Origin: Phycisphaera sp.
GTDB lineage: Bacteria; Planctomycetota; Phycisphaerae; Phycisphaerales; Phycisphaeraceae
NCBI GenBank assembly: GCA_016125215.1
Contig: WGMF01000040.1
Coordinates: forward strand, 1-64,000
Direction: 5' to 3'
Length of the DNA stretch: 64,000 bases
Program-made: the position numbers and the translations under genes
The notes under the pieces: model-generated
Databases searched by the model: none
What the model saw: only the letters and a program-made list of their open reading frames with translations
Told to the model about the DNA's origin: nothing
Part shown: piece after piece, positions 59,613-64,000 of the stretch
How positions within the stretch are numbered: position 1 is the stretch's first letter
Layout: each line of letters begins with the position of its first letter

Positions 59613-62188
59613 GGTGTGACATCCCGGGGGTTCTGTTCGGGCTGCCCGGGTTGGTCGGGCTGGTCGGGCTGGTCGGGCGTATCGGCGGCATCGCCCGGTG
59701 ATGGGGGTTTTAATTCGTCCAGCGCGCGGTCCATCGCGCCGGGCTCGACCGAGCCGTTGACCACGGTGGACTTCGACCGTGTGTGGACCGTCAGCGCGTG
59801 CAATTGGGCCGGCGTCAGCGCGGTCTGCGGGCAGAGGAAGATGAGCAGTTCGGTCTTGGTCTTCTTGTCGTCCGTGCGCCGGAACGCGGCCCCGAGCAGC
59901 GGCAGGTCGCCGAGGATCGGGACCTTGGAGTCGGTCTTGGTGACCTGGTCCTGCATCAGGCCACCGATCACGACGGTCTGCCCGTTGGCGACGGCGACGC
60001 GCGTGGTGGCGGATCGTTTGGCATAGACCTCGGCATCGAAGTTTTCCGATACCGTCACCGTCGTGCCGGTGTTCGAGGAGATCTCCTGGTTGATGTCCAT
60101 GATGACCATGCCGTCGGGCCCGATGTATGGCGTGACTTTCAAGAGGATACCGATATCTCGGTAGTTGACGGTGTTGACGGTCTGGCCGGCGTCGGTCACG
60201 CGGCTGTTGGTGATGTAGGGCACCTCCTGCCCGACGGTGATGGAGGCGGCCTGGTTCTCACTGGCCAGAAGGTACGGTCGGCTGAGCACGTCGAGCTTGC
60301 CGACCTTCTGCAGCGCGCGCAAAGTCGCGGTGAAGTCGGCGCTGGCAAACTTGCCGACCACGCCGCTCGTCACCCCCGCCAGCCCGAAGTCCGTCCCCAC
60401 CATGCCTTTGCCGCCGCCGATGTTGAGGTTCATCACGCTGAACTCGGTGCCCAGGTCCAGTTCGTTGTCGTGCGTGACCTCGGCGATGAGCACCTTGATG
60501 AGCACCTGCCTTGTCGAGCGGTCGAGTTCGGCGAGGATGGCCTTGACACGGTCGAAGTAACGCGGCGCGGTGCGGACGAGCAGGCTGTTCGTGTCGGTCT
60601 CCGCCACGATGTAGACCTTGCCCGCCAGGTCCGAGGCCGACTCGGCGACGTTGCTCGTCACCGCGCTGCCGGTGTTGATCTGCGGGGTGTTGTTGCGCGA
60701 GCTGCGGCTGTTGCGGCTGCTCCGGCTGCTCGACGAGCGTGAGCCCGAGGAGGTCGAACTGTCATCGCTGAAGATGTCCTGCAACACCGGCTCGAGGTCC
60801 TTGGCCTTGGCGTTGGTGAGCGGGTAGACGAAGATCGATTCCTCCGCGGTCGGGTTGTTGTCGATCTTCTTGATGACCTCTTCGATGAGGGTCATGATCT
60901 CGGGCGGCGCGGTGACGACGACGGAGTTGGTCTGGATGTCGGCCCCGGCCACGACCTTCTGTTGCCGGACGGTGTTGGTCGAAGCGGGGGTGTTCTGCTG
61001 GCCGCCCGAATCGCCGCCGCGCCCGAAGAACCCGCCGCGACGGAAGAAGGGCAGCGCGTTGTCGCCCGTGGTCCCGCCGGCCTTGTCGGTGTTGAAGACC
61101 TTCTCGATCAGCGTGGCGGTGTTGGTGGCGTCGGCGAACTGGAGCGTGAAGACGCGCACGGTATCCGCCTCGGCCAGTTGCACGTCAAGCGCGTTGACGA
61201 TCAGCGCCAGGTGACGCACGTCGGCCTCGGTGGCGGAATAAATCAGCGTGTTGCTGGCCACGTTGCTCGTGAGGTGCGCGTATTCGGGGACGAGCTGGGC
61301 CAGGTCGCTCTTGAGTTTGTCAGCGTCGGCGTAGCGCAGCGGGATCACCTGCGTGACCATCACGTCCGAGTCCTTGAGCCGGGCCAGGTCGCTGCCCGCG
61401 CGCACGGGGATGTTCGAGACCTTGGCCTCATCGAGCGGGACTATCTTCAGGCTCCGACCCGTGCGGATCGCGGAGAGGTTGCTCTCCTTGAGCACCGAGT
61501 TGAGCGCCTCGACCGCTTCGTCGGTTGATAACGGTTGTCTGCTGAGCAAATTCACCCGGCCCGAGATGCGCGGCTGGCCCACGATCACCAGCCCCAGCCG
61601 ATCGCTCATCTCGCTGAGCACTGCGCTGAGCGGCGCATCACGGAAGTTCATCACCATGCCATCCGGGTCAGGACCGGCAACGACCGGCTGCACCGGCGCG
61701 TCTTCCGGGGGCAGAGGAGTTGGCGCGGTTGCGGTGTGGTCGGGGTTCTCTTGGTTTGTGCTGGGCGGTGCGACCGCCTGATCGCTCGATGATGTTGCGG
61801 GCACGGATGACTGGACGGTTGAAGCGTCCAACTCATCGGGCGGGGGCATCGGAACGGGCGGGAGTTCGCCATTCAACAATGGGAAGACATCCGGTGGCGG
61901 CGGGGGCAGGTCGCCGGGGTTGACCGCGTCGCCTGGATCGGTCTGGTCGGCCTGCGCGTTCTCGTGGGTCTGCGCGTCCTCGTGGGCATGCGGGTTTGGG
62001 TTGTCGTGAGGGTCCGTCTCCGGATGTGTCACGTCCACGGTCGATGCGGCGGTTTCATCCGGCGCAGCGTTGCCCGTTTCCTGCGACCAGACATGTTGTG
62101 GGGCCAGCAGGAGCGCAGCAAACACGCTCACGCAGAGCAGCAGGGTTTTCATGGTTGCCAACTTTCTGATGTAGTGTGAACTTTTCAC
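59609..62188 (-). CDS. gspD: Type II secretion system secretin
   Basis: 859 residues from GTG 62188, six bases after GGAGG and overlapping the upstream stop (GTGA). A signal peptide (TLLLCVSVFAALLLA) is followed by a region rich in Asp, His, Pro and Gln (40-180). N0/N1-type domains contain DAPLSAVLSEMSDRLGLVIV and VIPLRYADADKLKSDLAQLV. The secretin domain contains GQEVPYITNSRVTDAGQTVN, YRDIGILLKVTPYIGPDGMV and VPILGDLPLLGAAFR. It forms the outer-membrane channel. An unusual Ser/Arg-rich insert (TSSGSRSSSSRSSRNSRSSR) lies in an N-domain loop. Confidence 0.95.
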   Translation of the reverse strand: MKSSHYIRKLATMKTLLLCVSVFAALLLAPQHVWSQETGNAAPDETAASTVDVTHPETDPHDNPNPHAHEDAQTHENAQADQTDPGDAVNPGDLPPPPPDVFPLLNGELPPVPMPPPDELDASTVQSSVPATSSSDQAVAPPSTNQENPDHTATAPTPLPPEDAPVQPVVAGPDPDGMVMNFRDAPLSAVLSEMSDRLGLVIVGQPRISGRVNLLSRQPLSTDEAVEALNSVLKESNLSAIRTGRSLKIVPLDEAKVSNIPVRAGSDLARLKDSDVMVTQVIPLRYADADKLKSDLAQLVPEYAHLTSNVASNTLIYSATEADVRHLALIVNALDVQLAEADTVRVFTLQFADATNTATLIEKVFNTDKAGGTTGDNALPFFRRGGFFGRGGDSGGQQNTPASTNTVRQQKVVAGADIQTNSVVVTAPPEIMTLIEEVIKKIDNNPTAEESIFVYPLTNAKAKDLEPVLQDIFSDDSSTSSGSRSSSSRSSRNSRSSRNNTPQINTGSAVTSNVAESASDLAGKVYIVAETDTNSLLVRTAPRYFDRVKAILAELDRSTRQVLIKVLIAEVTHDNELDLGTEFSVMNLNIGGGKGMVGTDFGLAGVTSGVVGKFASADFTATLRALQKVGKLDVLSRPYLLASENQAASITVGQEVPYITNSRVTDAGQTVNTVNYRDIGILLKVTPYIGPDGMVIMDINQEISSNTGTTVTVSENFDAEVYAKRSATTRVAVANGQTVVIGGLMQDQVTKTDSKVPILGDLPLLGAAFRRTDDKKTKTELLIFLCPQTALTPAQLHALTVHTRSKSTVVNGSVEPGAMDRALDELKPPSPGDAADTPDQPDQPDQPGQPEQNPRDVTP

Positions 62189-62835
62189 CGTGGGCCTCCG
62201 GTTTCCTGGGCTCGCCGTTGACGGAGCTGTTCAAGAATCGACCCCCCGGAAGCACTACCCCCGGAAGCACTACCCCCGGAAGTATTGGATGAAGGCGAGG
62301 CCGACCCGTTTGAGGAATCGTTTGTGGATGCGCTGCCGTGGCTTGAATCGCCCGATGATGACATTCCCGAGAGGGCGTACGAGGTCGTGACCGCGAGTTC
62401 GCCCGTGAGGCTCCGGCCGACGTTGATGTCGCTGCCGTTCTCGAGCGCGACGCCGTCGATGGAGATGACTTTCACGGTGCGTGAGGCCAGGCTTTGGCCG
62501 ACGTCGAGTGTCTTTGTCTCGCCCGTGCGGAGGTTCTCGAAGAGCGCGACCCACTTGTCCCCGCGGAACATCGTGCCGCGCAGGACCCAGTCCGAGCCCT
62601 CGTCGTGCGGCGCGGGCGGCTCGGTCGGTCGCGTTTGGGTGGGCGTCGTCGTCGTGCTCCTCACTGTGCGGCGCGACGAACTGAACACGCTGTGCTGCCA
62701 GACCACACGGTAATCGTCGATCCTCGGCTTCGTGTTCAGCCCGCTGTTGTCATGGCTTTTCGTGGTCTGCGCGACCGCGATCGGCCAAATAGCCGACAAC
62801 ACGCACACAACGAGGATGGGTAAAAATTTTTTCAT
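62185..62835 (-). CDS. GspC/PilP-like secretion protein
   Basis: 216 residues. A signal-anchor (FLPILVVCVLSAIWPIAVA) is followed by a Thr/Pro-rich linker. A small beta domain (DWVLRGTMFRGDKWVALFEN, GETKTLDVGQSLASRTVKVI) matches the homology region of GspC or the PilP-like periplasmic domain that contacts the secretin. The C-terminus is Ser/Gly-rich with SGGSA repeats encoded by tandem CCCCCGGAAGCACTA-type units. ATG 62835 overlaps the upstream gene's stop, and its own stop overlaps gspD. It is therefore made in step with GspD. The family name is an inference from position and beta pattern. Confidence 0.7.
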   Translation of the reverse strand: MKKFLPILVVCVLSAIWPIAVAQTTKSHDNSGLNTKPRIDDYRVVWQHSVFSSSRRTVRSTTTTPTQTRPTEPPAPHDEGSDWVLRGTMFRGDKWVALFENLRTGETKTLDVGQSLASRTVKVISIDGVALENGSDINVGRSLTGELAVTTSYALSGMSSSGDSSHGSASTNDSSNGSASPSSNTSGGSASGGSASGGSILEQLRQRRAQETGGPR

Positions 62836-63404
62836 CGTGACCCCGTCGAAGCCACCTTTCCCGAGGATTGATCGGTCGGCACCAGGCAGACCGTCGTGAG
62901 CACAAACTGTACCGTGACCGCGTCTTTCTTCGGGTCGCTCGACGACATCTGCACCGACTCGAGCATCACCGGGAAGTCGCTCGTCTCCACGTCAAAACAA
63001 AACCGCGTGACCGCTTCCATTCCACCGACCATGCTCAGTCGGCAGCGAACTTTTGACAGGGTGTCGCTCTTCCGGGCTTGTTCACGTTCGGGTTTCATCG
63101 AGGTCACCGCCAGCCCCGCGCCGCCGGCCCAGTGCTCGATGCGGTTGAGCAGGGCGCCCTCGGCCCGCGAGACATCGCCCGTCAACCCCGCCTTCTCACG
63201 CGCATCCCACAGGGATTGAATCTTCTGCCTGCGCTGCAGCAGGCCCTGTGTCTTGAACACACGCTCTTGAAGTTCCGCGGCGCGGTCCGTGTCCTGTGTG
63301 TAACGGTCCCAGACGGGTGAGAAAACCCAGCGGTCGCCGAAAAACAGCCCAACGACAATGAGCGTCACGATCACGATCCACCGCTCGCGCTGCGAAAGGC
63401 TCAT
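62832..63404 (-). CDS. GspM/PilO-like secretion protein
   Basis: 190 residues. One membrane segment (IVIVTLIVVGLFFGDRWVF) follows a short cytoplasmic tail. A helical coil runs from 35 to 85 (AAELQERVFKTQGLLQRRQK), and a ferredoxin-like domain follows (VRCRLSMVGGMEAVTRFCFD, FPVMLESVQMSSSDPKKDAV). This is the usual GspM/PilO arrangement in the inner-membrane platform. It overlaps both neighbours by four bases. It would pair with the GspL/PilN-like protein encoded just upstream. Confidence 0.75.
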   Translation of the reverse strand: MSLSQRERWIVIVTLIVVGLFFGDRWVFSPVWDRYTQDTDRAAELQERVFKTQGLLQRRQKIQSLWDAREKAGLTGDVSRAEGALLNRIEHWAGGAGLAVTSMKPEREQARKSDTLSKVRCRLSMVGGMEAVTRFCFDVETSDFPVMLESVQMSSSDPKKDAVTVQFVLTTVCLVPTDQSSGKVASTGSR

Positions 63405-64000
63405 GCGTCACCCGCTTTCTTGTAGCGGCACGTCGCGGCAAACGTGACCAGCCCGTCGCCGCCGGTTTGTTGACGGATGTAAGCCGGGGTGACACGGTCG
63501 AACCGCGTGCTTTTCTCCAGGTCTGCCAAGAGGCTCAGCACCGCGCTTCGTGACCTGGCCTTGCCGACCATCACGACCTGTCCCCCGCTTTCCATCTGAC
63601 AGCTTGTCAGCCAGACCGAGCCGGCCTCCGGGAACTGGTCCGTCAGGGCCTTGAGCGCTTCGAGGTGCTCGGGCTGCGTCTGGAACCAGGGGTTGGTCGC
63701 ATCGATGAGATTCTGCTGTCGTTGGACCGTGTCGGCGTCCTTTTCGACGGAGTCGAGCCAGCGCTGCGCATCCGACGCTCGGCCGCGCGCATCGAGCCAG
63801 TCGTACGTGAAGTAACCCAGCACACAGAGCAGCAACACCGCAGCCACCGCGCCGCGACGCAGGAGCGTTTTCCAGTTGCGGCTCGGCCCGGTACGCCTGC
63901 GCGCCGCGAAGTCGAGCGATCCGTCACGTACCTGACGCACCGCGCCGGCGATGAGCGACAGCGCATCCTGCTGCGCAGGCACGAGTGTGATGCCCAGCGC
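63401..64000 (-). CDS. GspL/PilN-like secretion protein, C-terminal part
   Basis: The frame is open to the window edge, so the gene is partial and the GTG at 63982 need not be the start. Visible: a cytoplasmic segment, a membrane helix (GAVAAVLLLCVLGYFTYDWL), a coiled coil (DAQRWLDSVEKDADTVQRQQ) and a ferredoxin-like domain (FPEAGSVWLTSCQMESGGQV, STRFDRVTPAYIRQQTG). This is the C-terminal half of GspL or of a PilN-like protein. It overlaps the GspM-like start by four bases. The ATPase and other platform genes probably lie beyond the edge. Confidence 0.75.
   Translation of the reverse strand, partial: ALGITLVPAQQDALSLIAGAVRQVRDGSLDFAARRRTGPSRNWKTLLRRGAVAAVLLLCVLGYFTYDWLDARGRASDAQRWLDSVEKDADTVQRQQNLIDATNPWFQTQPEHLEALKALTDQFPEAGSVWLTSCQMESGGQVVMVGKARSRSAVLSLLADLEKSTRFDRVTPAYIRQQTGGDGLVTFAATCRYKKAGDA

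Overview
The window looks like a chromosomal segment of a planctomycete-like bacterium, most likely of the Phycisphaerae type. The reasons are the mixture of several sulfatases, PEP-CTERM and prepilin-type surface proteins, DUF6785 and DUF6288 proteins, AraC-type XylR-like regulation, high GC and many GTGA/ATGA gene overlaps. This assignment is inference; no rRNA gene is present.

Layout. (1) 1-1400 is a decayed island: an IS4-type transposase tail, a reverse-strand gene broken by a stop, an HsdS tail and a cut DUF3800 start. (2) 1422-19049 is a mosaic mobile region. It holds a ParB-N/DNA methyltransferase, a Doc toxin with an AbrB-like antitoxin and a palindromic operator, and a reverse-strand operon of small plasmid/phage-type proteins. 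It continues with an exported PD-(D/E)XK-like protein plus a membrane coiled-coil partner, and a compact element with a prohead protease-capsid fusion, a DUF669-RepA-like helicase, a CGTGAC iteron array and a large serine recombinase. It ends with small helper genes and a tyrosine integrase. (3) 19161-21917 is one Rad50-like ATPase gene lying between the integrase and a second, decayed integrase 3' end. (4) 22019-28277 is ordinary chromosome: TrhA, a CopA-type ATPase, tRNA-Cys and L-serine dehydratase, with a tRNA-like scrap and a broken nuclease gene.

(5) 28369-51997 is a polysaccharide-use region: glycoside hydrolases, a DUF6785 membrane protein, three sulfatases, an acetylesterase-like protein, a DUF6288 protein, an XylR-like and an IclR regulator, a GH78 rhamnosidase and several truncated catabolic genes. 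Two identical 14-bp palindromes (AAGTATGCATACTT) sit upstream of the two sulfatase transcription units, and a separate ~45-bp element sits upstream of two surface-protein genes. (6) 51998-56640 is a second accessory patch: an IS3 remnant, then a reverse-strand cluster of a WYL regulator, two small proteins, a DUF6884 protein and a GIY-YIG-like protein, which could be a defence locus. (7) 56942-64000 is a tightly overlapping reverse-strand type II secretion-like operon (GspL-, GspM-, GspC- and GspD-like proteins and a lipoprotein) that runs directly into a response regulator and sensor kinase.

Four copies (one truncated) of a ~146-bp MITE-like palindromic repeat and a frequent short CCCCCGGAAGY motif, often tandem inside genes, are scattered through the window. 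Functions are read from protein and DNA patterns only; no database search was possible.
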